A DNA stretch of 55,059 bases from Planctomycetaceae bacterium (GTDB lineage: Bacteria; Planctomycetota; Phycisphaerae; SM23-33). The notes beneath the pieces are model-generated. The model had not been told where the DNA came from. It saw only the letters and a program-made list of their open reading frames with translations, and did not search any database. Below, piece after piece: positions 7,393 to 16,295 of the stretch (position 1 is the first letter of the stretch; every line of letters starts with the position of its first letter). Made by a program: the position numbers and the translations under genes. The DNA lies in NCBI GenBank assembly GCA_021371965.1, contig JAJFVE010000199.1, positions 1-55,059 on the forward strand. Reading direction: 5' to 3'.

Positions 7393-8078
7393 CGGCAAAG
7401 CCACAGATCGCAGCGGCAGTTTTCGACCTCGACGACACCCTCTACGCCGAGCGGGACTACGTCGCCGGCGGTTATCGCGCGGTGGCGGAACATCTCCAGA
7501 ACTCGCTGGGCCGGTGTGAGGATTTCGCCGCATGGCTCTGGCAGCGATTCGTCAGCGGCCAAAGCGCCAAGGCCTTCGACGCGATGAACGAGCATTTCCG
7601 CCTGAACTTCGACGCGGCGCAGCTCGCCCGCCTGGTGAAGATCTATCGCGAGCACCGCCCCGTCATCCGCCCGCTCGAGGGCATGGCCGAGCTGCTCCAG
7701 TCGCTGCGAAGCCGCGGCGTGCGGCTGGCGATTCTGTCCGACGGGTTCCTCCCCGCCCAGCAGTACAAGCTCGACGCGCTGAAGCTTGCCGGGCTGATGG
7801 ACGCGGTGATCTTCACCGAGAGCCTGGGCCGCGAGTTCTGGAAGCCCTGCCCGGCCGCCTTCGAGGCCATCGCCGCGAAGCTGGCGCTGCCCCACTCCTC
7901 GTGCGTTTACATCGCCGACAACCCGGCCAAGGATTTCGTAGCCCCCAACGCCCTGGGGTGGGGGACGATCCAGTTCCGTTTCGACGGCCAACTCCATGCG
8001 AACAATCCCCCCGCCCCCGCCGGCGCCCCGCAGGCAACGGCCTGCGGACTGGCCAACCTGGCCGCGATCATTTGCTGA
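7389..8078 (+). CDS. HAD-superfamily hydrolase
   Basis: This is a 229-residue haloacid-dehalogenase-type hydrolase, probably a phosphatase. Motif I is DLDDTLY (nucleophile Asp13, general acid Asp15). The helical cap follows, then motif II at LSDG, a conserved Lys at FWKPCP (motif III) and motif IV IADNPAKDF. The family acts on small phosphorylated metabolites and the substrate cannot be read from sequence. The start overlaps the stop of the phosphoesterase gene by four bases, implying coupled translation. A palindromic repeat cluster follows the stop and may separate it from the convergent gene at 8241. Confidence 0.9.
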   Translation: MTAKPQIAAAVFDLDDTLYAERDYVAGGYRAVAEHLQNSLGRCEDFAAWLWQRFVSGQSAKAFDAMNEHFRLNFDAAQLARLVKIYREHRPVIRPLEGMAELLQSLRSRGVRLAILSDGFLPAQQYKLDALKLAGLMDAVIFTESLGREFWKPCPAAFEAIAAKLALPHSSCVYIADNPAKDFVAPNALGWGTIQFRFDGQLHANNPPAPAGAPQATACGLANLAAIIC

Positions 8079-8080
8079 AT

Positions 8081-8225
8081 GGGTGCCACGCGCAACTCCG
8101 TTGTGCGTGCCAATGTGCGTACCGATAGGAAGACCGGTGGATGGGAAGAGAATGGTCTCGCGATAAAAGGTTGTGTTGCTTTTCAGGGTTCAGGGACACG
8201 CACAACGGGGTTGTGCGTGGCACCC
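8081..8225. repeat. Inverted pair of ACGCACAAC palindromes between convergent genes
   Basis: GGGTGCCACGCGCAACTCCG (8081 onward) and its reverse-complement version at 8193-8225 face each other about 80 bases apart. Each is also internally palindromic (GCACAAC...GTTGTGC). They occupy the gap between convergent genes, where they could act as a bidirectional transcription end, though no T-run is present. Confidence 0.85.
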
Positions 8226-8240
8226 CTTGGGGCGGGCTCG

Positions 8241-9362
8241 TTACCGGCGGAGCAGGACATTCACCAGGCAGTGCAGGCTGCCGAAGTGCTGGTAGCTGCT
8301 GGTGCAGTCGATGGGCCGCACGTCGAAGCCCTCGCTGCGCCACACGTCGGCGGCCGCTCGGTTAAGTTCGCCGACGCCTTGGAATGTCGGCATGTAGACG
8401 GTGCGTTTGCCGTCGCGGCTATCGATGATCCCGTTGAGATAGGTCAAGTACGTTCGCCCGTCACGGCCGGGCACAATCGGGATGCGGATGACGCGCCGGC
8501 CGGCAGCCTGACACTGGCGGGCGACGGCTTCGAATTTCTGCTGCGTCTGTTCGCTGAAGTCGGCCCCGGCGGGCGGGCAGAGAGCGTCGATCTGGCCCGC
8601 CGGACGCGAGGACAGCAGGGCCTTGGCGGCCGCGGGGTCGCCCACGATCACTCGATTCTCGCCGGCGACCATCATAAACATGCCGCCGTGATGATCGGGC
8701 GCTTCCGTCAGAAGGATGATCTTCTTTCCGGCAGATCGTTCCAGACGGATGGCCAGTTCCTGCGGCGTGCGAACCGTGCGCTGGACGTTGCGCCGCAGCA
8801 CGGCCGGGGTCACGAAGGCCGCGTCCGCGTCGGTCACGAAGTCCCCGCCATCGAAAAACAGGCCGCCGTCGCGGGCCGATACGCCGCCGACCGCCGCCGC
8901 GAGATCTTCCCCCGTGCGGGCGTCGCCGGCGCGGTCGGGCCAGACCTCACCGGCCAATTCGCCTGACGGGCAAAGCAGGATTGCCGACGCGCCCTCGCCG
9001 GCCAGGGCGATCCATCGATCGCGCGACCATGTGGTCATGGCGTGGCCGACCGGAACGCTTACGAGGCGGCAGCGGAGAGCCCCCACTCGACCGGACAGAT
9101 CTTCAAAGGTGGCCGCATCGGGACAGATCGCGTACACGGTCACGTCGGAGGGCAGTTGCGGCAGGAACTGGCGGTAGATCGGCGCCGAGACGTCGGCGGC
9201 CGCGGGCGTGTAGTGAATCACCAGTTCCCGGATCGCGCCGTCGCACTCGCTGAGGATCGTGCCGCCGGGTAAACGATGGCGCTGCGCGGGTGCCAGCGAC
9301 AGGATGACTCCCGCGGCCGCCAGACCCAGCACGACACCCAGCAGCGTGCGGCGCGATTTCAT
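8241..9362 (-). CDS. Exported agmatine deiminase/peptidyl-arginine deiminase-like protein
   Basis: This protein (373 aa) has the guanidino-group-modifying fold. Residues 3-28 form an N-terminal hydrophobic anchor or signal. The active-site motifs of the PAD_porph/agmatine deiminase family follow in order: TTWSRDRW (substrate Asp), FFDGGDFVTD, EAPDHHGG (catalytic His) and GSLHCLVN close to the C-terminus (Cys about residue 365). Family members hydrolyse guanidino groups of agmatine or arginine to ureido groups. Export is unusual for agmatine deiminases and points to a peptide or external substrate, or to another role. Some flanking residues deviate from the usual GGGxxHC form, so activity is not assured. 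It follows the gene at 9978 by four bases. Confidence 0.75.
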   Translation of the reverse strand: MKSRRTLLGVVLGLAAAGVILSLAPAQRHRLPGGTILSECDGAIRELVIHYTPAAADVSAPIYRQFLPQLPSDVTVYAICPDAATFEDLSGRVGALRCRLVSVPVGHAMTTWSRDRWIALAGEGASAILLCPSGELAGEVWPDRAGDARTGEDLAAAVGGVSARDGGLFFDGGDFVTDADAAFVTPAVLRRNVQRTVRTPQELAIRLERSAGKKIILLTEAPDHHGGMFMMVAGENRVIVGDPAAAKALLSSRPAGQIDALCPPAGADFSEQTQQKFEAVARQCQAAGRRVIRIPIVPGRDGRTYLTYLNGIIDSRDGKRTVYMPTFQGVGELNRAAADVWRSEGFDVRPIDCTSSYQHFGSLHCLVNVLLRR

Positions 9363-9366
9363 CACA

Positions 9367-9978
9367 TCATCGCCTTGGCATAGCGGCCTGGGCAAGCGGC
9401 GTCTGCACAGCCGCCGCTTGCTGCGCTGAGGGCGTGGGCCTGGCGGCCACAGGCGCCGCCGGCTTGGGCGGTGCAATTACGCCCAGCGACATCGCCACAG
9501 CGTTGACGGCCACGCGCGCATTGACTGTCGCAGCTTGGGGCTTGGCGTGTAGTAGTCTTACGGTCAGGAGAAGGTTCGCAGGAATGGCCTTATCGACGGG
9601 GACCACGTATTCGCGCGTTTCGCCGGCCTTTAGGGAAACGGCGCAATTCCCCTGCCACAGCGATGTCGGCGGCAGCGACATGCGCGACATTCTGGACGCG
9701 GGAGACTCGCCGGTCATCGCCAACTGCAGATCGCCCTCTACCGCATTTGCAGTGGGGTTGCTGCACTTGAGGGTGATGGTGGGCTTCTCTCCCACAGCAT
9801 ACGAAGGCTTGTCGCTGCGCATGGCAACGGTCCAGCCGTCAACCGTCAGTGTCGGCTCGACGATCTTCGCGCCCGCCGGATCGACAGCGTCAACCGTCGC
9901 AGGCCACAGAAGCGCCAGCGTGATCAGGAGGGTTCCGGCAGCAGCCGCGGTTACGTGAAGTGCATCGATTAGTTTCAT
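9367..9978 (-). CDS. Hypothetical secreted protein
   Basis: The 203-residue product has a signal peptide (hydrophobic residues 10-30, possible cleavage after VDA). Residues about 45-150 look like an immunoglobulin-type beta sandwich (GEKPTITLKCSNPTANAVEG, then KAGETREYVVPV), as in the BsuPI or DUF-type exported modules. The low-complexity Ala/Pro tail probably is a linker. AAGGAG precedes the start by seven bases. It shares a four-base gap with the deiminase-like gene downstream, so the two are likely co-transcribed and both exported. Function unknown. Confidence 0.75.
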   Translation of the reverse strand: MKLIDALHVTAAAAGTLLITLALLWPATVDAVDPAGAKIVEPTLTVDGWTVAMRSDKPSYAVGEKPTITLKCSNPTANAVEGDLQLAMTGESPASRMSRMSLPPTSLWQGNCAVSLKAGETREYVVPVDKAIPANLLLTVRLLHAKPQAATVNARVAVNAVAMSLGVIAPPKPAAPVAARPTPSAQQAAAVQTPLAQAAMPRR

Positions 9979-10051
9979 GGTGCGTCTCCTTGAGTTCTAA
10001 GTCATCAGACGCACAACCGCCGCGACGGTTCCGGAAATTTCGGCAGACAGC

Positions 10052-10447
10052 CTAACTTGCCTCGATCAGGGTCTGGGCCCAGTCGACGACGCGCCGGGCG
10101 ATGGTCAGGGCTTCGTGATATTGCGGCTCGGTCACGGGCACTTCGCGCTGGTAGGGCTCGGCGGCGCCGATGCGCTCGAGGGCGGTGACGTGGCCGAGCG
10201 CGTCGGCCGCGGCGGCATGGTCCGGGACGCGGCGCAGAAGCTGCGAGAGGTCTTCATCGCCGCTGAAGGAAATATGATAGTGGGCCAGCACGGCCCGCAG
10301 GGCGTTGACAGCCGCCTGGTGGGCGTGGTCGCAGAGGTTCTCCAGCAGCACGCCGCCGGCGCCGGGCGAGATGCGGGCGAACTCCAGTTCCTGCTGCGCC
10401 AGATCGAGCCAGTGAAGATGTTCCTGAAGCAGATTTCCCGCAGGCAT
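10052..10447 (-). CDS. HEPN-domain protein
   Basis: This 131-residue all-helical protein matches the HEPN pattern. It has a first helix (LDLAQQELEFARI), then LLENLCDHAHQAAVNALRAV with the helix where CFHAQQAAEKALKA is usual, then EDLSQLLRRV and a last helix EALTIARRVVDWAQ. HEPN proteins often pair with minimal nucleotidyltransferases as toxin-antitoxin modules, but no such partner is adjacent. The RxxxxH catalytic motif of RNase-type HEPN toxins is not evident, so it may be a substrate-binding or non-toxic version. A TATAAT lies about 20 bases upstream. Confidence 0.75.
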   Translation of the reverse strand: MPAGNLLQEHLHWLDLAQQELEFARISPGAGGVLLENLCDHAHQAAVNALRAVLAHYHISFSGDEDLSQLLRRVPDHAAAADALGHVTALERIGAAEPYQREVPVTEPQYHEALTIARRVVDWAQTLIEAS

Positions 10448-10466
10448 GGCACCCCCCCTTCGCGGA

Positions 10467-10472
10467 ATTATA
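10467..10472 (-). promoter_or_regulatory. -10 box upstream of the HEPN gene
   Basis: The minus strand reads a perfect TATAAT between GC-rich flanks, 19 bases before the ATG. I see no convincing -35. Confidence 0.4.
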
Positions 10473-10525
10473 GCGGCGCGGAAGAGAAAGACCCGTGCGC
10501 CCCCCCACGGCGGGGCAGCGGAGAC

Positions 10526-11422
<897 letters not shown>

Positions 11423-11567
11423 AGGAGCATCGTTCTACCGCTGCAGCCGCGGCGGGTCAAGAGGGACGTTTGCCGCTTTCATTATCCGCGCAAGAGAGCG
11501 GTCGTGATCGTCAGCATTGGCCACCTGAGGGTTGTGCTGAACAGCGCCGCGAAAGTGGCAGGCGTCC

Positions 11568-12134
11568 CTATCTCGTCCAGGCCTGCGGGCTGAGATAGTC
11601 GATGACCCCGGCCGCGATCGCCGCCGCCAGGCGCCGGCGGTGGTCCGCCCGGTCGAATTGGGCGGCCTCGGCGCTGTTGCTGACGTATCCCATCTCCACC
11701 AGCACCGACGGAATGCGCGGTTCGTTGATGACGCGGATGGTCTTGGGGTGCCGGCGGATGCCGCGGCTCATGAAGTCGCCGGCCGTCATCTCGCCTGCGA
11801 TGGCGCTGGCGGCCGTGATCGAGGCGCGCGAGGGGTTGCGCCCAAGGTAGACGGTGAAGCCCGAGGCGCTGCCGTTGTCGGAGGCGTCGGCGTGGAGGCT
11901 GAGCATCAACCGCGCGCCGCTACGGTTGGCGATGGCGACGCGCTGGGCCAGCGGGATAAACGTGTCGTCGCTGCGCGTGAACATCACCTCGACGTTCTGC
12001 GAGCGCAGGATGGCCCCCACTTCCAGCGCCACGGCCAGCACCGCGTCCTTCTCGCGCACGCTGTGGCGAACGAGGCCGCCGTAACCGCCCACGGCCCCGG
12101 GGTCCTTGCCGCCGTGTCCGGCGTCGATCAGCAC
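11568..12134 (-). CDS. N-acetylmuramoyl-L-alanine amidase catalytic domain, separated from its export signal by a frameshift
   Basis: This Amidase_3 domain hydrolyses the bond between muramic acid and the stem peptide. LIDAGHGGKDPGA carries the first zinc His, followed by Glu in the REKDAVL segment, SLHADASDN with the next His, and PSVLVEMGYVSN with the catalytic Glu. As an independent frame it begins at GTG 12134 without a signal, impossible for a periplasmic enzyme. In this frame the sequence upstream still reads the linker GLKPRYNGPRLGPV, which places the true start in the lipoprotein gene overlapping at 12128-12604. Together they make one exported amidase of about 340 residues. It is either a frameshift mutation, a sequencing error or a recoding event. 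Confidence 0.85.
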   Translation of the reverse strand: MLIDAGHGGKDPGAVGGYGGLVRHSVREKDAVLAVALEVGAILRSQNVEVMFTRSDDTFIPLAQRVAIANRSGARLMLSLHADASDNGSASGFTVYLGRNPSRASITAASAIAGEMTAGDFMSRGIRRHPKTIRVINEPRIPSVLVEMGYVSNSAEAAQFDRADHRRRLAAAIAAGVIDYLSPQAWTR

Positions 12135-12604
12135 CGGTCCCAGGCGCGGGCCGTTGTAGCGGGGTTTGAGGCCGGCTGCCCGCCGACCACCGGGGCGATG
12201 ACCGGTCGGCGCGGGCGCGAGGCCGTGCGGAGCGTCGCGGCCAGTTCTTCTGTCAGCCCGCGCGGCAGCAGCAGCGAATCGCCTTTTTCATCGGGGTTGA
12301 TCTGCCCGCCGTACGTCAGCGCCCGCCCGTTCACCAGCGCCGCCCCGCCGGGATCGACCACCAGCGTGACGATGTTGCCCGCCCCGTCGCGCAGCATGGC
12401 GCTGTAGGCCGACGTCGAGAGCACGCGCAGTTTCATGCTCGCGGCCACTTGCGAAAGCGGCACCTGCTCGCTGGAGGGGTCGGCAAGGTCAGAGGGGCGC
12501 TGGATGCCCCACATGAGTTCCCACTGCCGGCGGTCGGCGTCGGTGCAGCCGCCGACGGCGGCGGCCAGCAGGACAACGGCGATGAAATTGCGGACAACAG
12601 TCAC
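12128..12604 (-). CDS. Lipoprotein N-terminal part of the amidase (frameshifted)
   Basis: The product begins with a lipoprotein signal peptide (VLLAAAVGGC lipobox, then TDAD), so it should be membrane-anchored outside the cytoplasm. It continues as a roughly 90-residue beta domain (SMKLRVLSTSAYSAML, NIVTLVVDPGGAALVNGRAL) like the N-terminal modules fused to amidases. The frame then departs after GGQPASNP and stops at 12128. GTG 12604 is chosen because AGAGG lies eight bases upstream; TTG 12610 is also in frame. The -1 frame leads directly into the amidase domain. On the minus strand A-AAC-CCC (12161-12167) sits exactly where the shift is needed. Confidence 0.8.
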   Translation of the reverse strand: MTVVRNFIAVVLLAAAVGGCTDADRRQWELMWGIQRPSDLADPSSEQVPLSQVAASMKLRVLSTSAYSAMLRDGAGNIVTLVVDPGGAALVNGRALTYGGQINPDEKGDSLLLPRGLTEELAATLRTASRPRRPVIAPVVGGQPASNPATTARAWDRC

Positions 12605-12634
12605 CGGCAAGACCTCTGCTGGTCGCTTGGTCCC

Positions 12635-12844
12635 TCAATTGCCAGCCAAGGCAACATAAACAAGGAAGGCCAGCCACGCAAGGAAAACCGCGGCCACTGC
12701 CGCGTAGATCCACCACCGCCAGCGCGGGGCGTGATCGGGAATGCCCTTCCAGAGGTCCACCGGCGGAGGCGTTTCTTTGGGCTCGGCGGCGTCCGTGGCC
12801 TTGCCGGCCTCCGCGCCGGCGCGATGCTTCGCTGGCCTGCTCAT
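12635..12844 (-). CDS. Small single-pass membrane protein
   Basis: The 69-residue product has a charged, proline-rich N-terminal 40 residues and one transmembrane segment (residues 46-66, WIYAAVAAVFLAWLAF). Its ATG overlaps the stop of the preceding gene by four bases, so it is translated together with the Minf_1886-family protein and metG. Family unknown to me. The N-terminal half should be cytoplasmic under the positive-inside rule. Confidence 0.75.
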   Translation of the reverse strand: MSRPAKHRAGAEAGKATDAAEPKETPPPVDLWKGIPDHAPRWRWWIYAAVAAVFLAWLAFLVYVALAGN

Positions 12845-13233
12845 GACTTGAGCCTGAAGGCGTCGACGTCGCGGAAGGCCTGGGGCAGGTTGAACACGTC
12901 GCTGAAATCTTCCAGGCTGTCCTCGGCCGTCTTCTTCATGAACTGATGGTCGATGAGCAGGTATACCATGCGGCCGAAGTCGAGGGTCGATTTGATGTTC
13001 CACCGCCCCAGCACCAGCGGGGCGAGCATGCCCCATCGCTGGGCGGCCAGGTCGCGCAGGGCTTCGCACATCTGCCGCCCGGTGACGTGGCGGCCCTGGG
13101 GGCCGGGCTTGTCGCCGTGGACTTTTTCGACGGCCTGTTCGAGCCCCTCATGCAGGAATCGAAACGCCTCGAGCGGGTAGCGCCCGTCGGCGAGGATCAC
13201 GTCGTCCATCGATATTTTCGGTTCGTCGCTCAT
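12841..13233 (-). CDS. Minf_1886-family protein
   Basis: This 130-residue protein resembles the conserved Minf_1886 family, named from Methylacidiphilum and found in Planctomycetes and Verrucomicrobia. Characteristic parts are DGRYPLEAFRFLHEGLEQ, GRHVTGRQMCEALRDLA, RWGMLAPLVLGRWNI and DFGRMVYLLI. No biochemical role is established that I know of. Start and stop both overlap neighbouring genes by four bases (metG upstream, the small membrane protein downstream), which marks a tight operon. Confidence 0.82.
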   Translation of the reverse strand: MSDEPKISMDDVILADGRYPLEAFRFLHEGLEQAVEKVHGDKPGPQGRHVTGRQMCEALRDLAAQRWGMLAPLVLGRWNIKSTLDFGRMVYLLIDHQFMKKTAEDSLEDFSDVFNLPQAFRDVDAFRLKS

Positions 13234-14789
13234 TGTTTTCGCGGGAACAGCGGCTGGAATGCGCCAACCTTTACATCGTCGCCGAGCAGGCCCCAGCGCC
13301 CCTGCTCGGCCAGCGTGCCGGCCGCCGGCACCACGCCCAACTGCGCCAGCCCGGCCGCGGCGGCCTCGGGCATCACCGGCTGGAGGTACAGCAGGATGAT
13401 CCGCACGGCCTCGGCGCACGATCGCAGGATCGCCGCCAGCGTCTGGCGATGGGCGGGATCCTTGGCCAGTTTGAACGGCTCGGTCACCTCGATGAACCGG
13501 TTGGTCGTGGCCACGATCGCCTGAATCTTATCCATATACGCATGGAAGGCGCAGGCTTCCATCAGCCCCTCGGCCGACGCCGTCAGCGCCTCGGCCGCCG
13601 CGACGATATCGGCCGCCTGCTCCGGCGGCGCCGCCGGCGGGGGCACCTGGCCGGCGAAATACTTGGCGATCATGTTGACCGTTCGCGACAACAGATTGCC
13701 CACGCCGTTGGCCAATTCGGCATTGTAACGCTCGCGGAACTGGTCGAGGGAAAAATCTCCGTCGGCCCCGAACGCCACCGCCCGCAGCAGGAAGTAGCGG
13801 TACACGTCGCGCGAGTACTCGCCGCAAAGGCGGGCGATCTCGTCGCGCGAGATGAAGTTGCCCAGCGTCTTGGACATCTTCTGCCCCTCGCTCGTCCACC
13901 ACCCGTGGGCGAAGACGCACCGCGGCAGCGGAATCTCCAGCGCCATCAGCATGCACGGCCAGTACACCGCGTGGAACCACAGGATGTCCTTGCCGATCAG
14001 GTGCACGTCGCAAGGCCAGAAGCCCGCATTGCCATTGTCATATTCGTCGCCGATGGCGGGCAGGCCCAGGGCGGTATAGTAGTTGCTCAGCGCGTCGATC
14101 CAGACATAGACGACGTGCGAGGAGTCGTTGGGCATGTCGATGCCCCAGGGCAGCTTGGCCTTGCTCCGCGAGACACACAGGTCCTCGACGCCCTGGCGCA
14201 GCTTGCTGAGCACCTCGTTGCGGCGAGAGTCGGGCTGCACGAAAAGCGGGTTAGCCTGGATGTGCTCGATCAGCCGCGGCACCCACTTGCTCAGGCGGAA
14301 GAAGTAGTTCGTCTCGCTGTATCGCACCAGCGGCTTGCCGTTGATGGCGCTCCTATACTGATTATCGCGCGCGGTCGACTCGGTGACGAACTCTTCCTGC
14401 CCTTCGTCGTACCAGCCCTCGTACTTGCCCTGGTAGATTTCGTCCTTGGCCACCAGCGTCGAGATCAGCGCCTGCACGCGCTTCTCGTGGCGCGGCTCGC
14501 TGGTGCGGATGAAGTCGTCGTTGGAGATGTTCAGGTCCTGCCAGAGCTGGCGGAAGCCCACCACCACCTGGTCGCTCAACTCGGTGGGCGTCATGTTCTT
14601 TTCAGCGGCGGCCTTGACGATCTTGATCCCGTGCTCGTCCGTGCCGGTCAGGAAATGGACGCTGCGCCCCTGGCTGCGGAAGAACCGCGCCAGCACGTCG
14701 GCGGCGATGGTAGTATACGAGTGCCCGATGTGCGGCACGTCGTTGACATAATAGATCGGCGTGGTGACGTAGTAAGTCTTCTTGCTCAT
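13230..14789 (-). CDS. metG: Methionine--tRNA ligase
   Basis: This class I aminoacyl-tRNA synthetase charges tRNA-Met. The HIGH motif appears as PHIGHSYT near residue 19 and the KMSKS motif as GQKMSKTLGN. The connective peptide reads GWYDEGQEEFV where zinc-binding forms have paired cysteines, so this is a zinc-free type as in several bacteria. At 519 residues it lacks the C-terminal tRNA-binding (EMAP-like) domain. The start at MSKKTYYVTTPIYYVND matches the family; an upstream in-frame ATG at 14819 is less likely. It heads an apparent operon with the Minf_1886 protein, a small membrane protein and the amidase. Confidence 0.97.
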   Translation of the reverse strand: MSKKTYYVTTPIYYVNDVPHIGHSYTTIAADVLARFFRSQGRSVHFLTGTDEHGIKIVKAAAEKNMTPTELSDQVVVGFRQLWQDLNISNDDFIRTSEPRHEKRVQALISTLVAKDEIYQGKYEGWYDEGQEEFVTESTARDNQYRSAINGKPLVRYSETNYFFRLSKWVPRLIEHIQANPLFVQPDSRRNEVLSKLRQGVEDLCVSRSKAKLPWGIDMPNDSSHVVYVWIDALSNYYTALGLPAIGDEYDNGNAGFWPCDVHLIGKDILWFHAVYWPCMLMALEIPLPRCVFAHGWWTSEGQKMSKTLGNFISRDEIARLCGEYSRDVYRYFLLRAVAFGADGDFSLDQFRERYNAELANGVGNLLSRTVNMIAKYFAGQVPPPAAPPEQAADIVAAAEALTASAEGLMEACAFHAYMDKIQAIVATTNRFIEVTEPFKLAKDPAHRQTLAAILRSCAEAVRIILLYLQPVMPEAAAAGLAQLGVVPAAGTLAEQGRWGLLGDDVKVGAFQPLFPRKQ

Positions 14790-14865
14790 GGTGACATGAT
14801 CGTCGTCAAAATGTGGCAAAAATCAAGAGCAAAGGATCAGCGGTCGAGCTTACTCGACGGGTTTC

Positions 14866-14913
14866 TTCCCTGAACTCAAGAACCCGCGGGGCAAGCTCCT
14901 CCGCTAACGACCA
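14866..14913. repeat. GGGGCAAGC repeat, copy 2
   Basis: TTCTTCCCTGA followed by CCCGCGGGGCAAGCTCCTCC matches the element at 1358-1412 at most positions; here the palindrome has decayed on the right side. It lies between divergent metG and the gene at 15006. Confidence 0.65.
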
Positions 14914-15005
14914 TGTCGGGTGGATTTCTTATTGCCAGAACGTTACACTCCTCTGTTCACGGCGGCGAGAGAGACCGCTGATATTAGGAATGGGAGACTT
15001 GCCTG

Positions 15006-16202
15006 ATGAAGACCCGTGTGATGATGCCGGCGGCGCTGTCGATGATCGCCCTTGCGGCCGCCTGCGCCGTGGCCGCCGATTGGCCCAACTGGCGTGGGAG
15101 CGACCATAACGGCATCTCGACCGAGACGGGATGGCTGGCCAAGTGGCAGGCTTCCAAGCCCGTCGTGTTGTGGAAGGCCAAGGTCGGCACGGGGTTCTCG
15201 TCGATCGCCGTGGCAGATTCTCGCGTCTACACAATGGGCTACGCGGCCAACCGCAACGGCGTCTACTGCTTCGACGCCGCAAGCGGCAAGGAGTTGTGGA
15301 TGTACTCCTACGCCGGCGACAAGGGCGCCAAGTATTACGAAGGCGGCCCGCACGCCACGGTGGCTGTCGACGAGGGCAAGGTCTACGCCGTCAGCAAGTG
15401 GGGGCAGGTGTTCTGCCTGACCGGCGATGAGGGCAAGCTCCTCTGGCAGAGCGATGTGGCCAAGGAAATCAAAGCCGAGACGCCCACGTGGGCGTTCGGG
15501 TCCAGCCCCATCGTGATGGGCAAGATGCTACTGATCAACCTGGGAACCTCCGGCGTGGCGCTGGACAAGACCTCGGGCAAGATGCTCTGGCAGAGCGGCA
15601 GCGAATGCTCGGGCTACGCCACGCCCGTACCCTATATCGACGGCGACAAGAAGTGCCTGGCCATCTTCGGCAAGGGCCATCTTTACGGCGTCGATGCCCA
15701 GACCGGCAAGAAGCTCTGGCAGCAGCCCTGGCAGACCGAGTACGACGCCAACATCGCCGACCCGATCGTCACCGGCGACAAGATCTTCATCTCCACCGGG
15801 TACAACAAGGGCTGCGCTCTGGTGAGCATCGCCGGCGGCCAGCCGAAGATCCTCTGGCAGAACACCAGCATGCGGAACCACTTCAACACGTCCGTACTGA
15901 TCGACGGCCACGTGTACGGGTTCGACGAGAGTCGCCTGACCTGCGTGAACCTCGCCGATGGCAAGAGCCCCTGGCAGAAGGAAGGCATGGGCAAGGGCTC
16001 GCTGATGGCCGCCGACGGAAAGCTGATCGTCCTGAGCGAAGACGGCAAATTGGTCATCGCCGAAGCGAAGGCCACGGCGTACAAAGAACTGCTGGCCGTC
16101 AAGATCCTCTCGGGCAAGTGCTGGACCGCGCCGGTGCTGTCCGGCGGCCGCATCTACGCCCGAAACGCCGAAGGCGATCTGGTCTGCGCAGGATCGAAAT
16201 AG
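15006..16202 (+). CDS. Exported PQQ-like beta-propeller protein
   Basis: The 398-residue product has a signal peptide (residues 1-20, ending AVAAD) and the planctomycete-style opening DWPNWRGSDHNGIS. Repeated blades follow with SIAVADSRVYTMGY, YCFDAASGKELW, FCLTGDEGKLLWQ and GVDAQTGKKLWQQ, each ending in a Trp as in PQQ-enzyme/BamB repeats. The residues that bind PQQ or its metal in alcohol dehydrogenases are not evident, so it is more likely a scaffold or binding protein than a quinoprotein enzyme. It is separated from the ferredoxin gene downstream by 93 bases and need not be part of that cluster. Confidence 0.88.
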   Translation: MKTRVMMPAALSMIALAAACAVAADWPNWRGSDHNGISTETGWLAKWQASKPVVLWKAKVGTGFSSIAVADSRVYTMGYAANRNGVYCFDAASGKELWMYSYAGDKGAKYYEGGPHATVAVDEGKVYAVSKWGQVFCLTGDEGKLLWQSDVAKEIKAETPTWAFGSSPIVMGKMLLINLGTSGVALDKTSGKMLWQSGSECSGYATPVPYIDGDKKCLAIFGKGHLYGVDAQTGKKLWQQPWQTEYDANIADPIVTGDKIFISTGYNKGCALVSIAGGQPKILWQNTSMRNHFNTSVLIDGHVYGFDESRLTCVNLADGKSPWQKEGMGKGSLMAADGKLIVLSEDGKLVIAEAKATAYKELLAVKILSGKCWTAPVLSGGRIYARNAEGDLVCAGSK

Positions 16203-16295
16203 CAGTTGCACCGCGGGGGCCATGGCGGCCGTTTTCCCGCCGCCATGTCCCCGATCGGAAGGTTGAGGACCCAGCGAGCGGAGGGTTGGTGCTGG

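Noticed and set aside
12161..12167. Programmed -1 frameshifting as an established feature of the amidase gene
   Set aside because: The heptamer fits the pattern, but CCC in the second half is a poor slippery sequence and I cannot define a stimulating pseudoknot, so I report it only as a possibility.
13233..14873. 546-codon plus-strand frame
   Set aside because: Antisense shadow of metG; no recognisable motifs.
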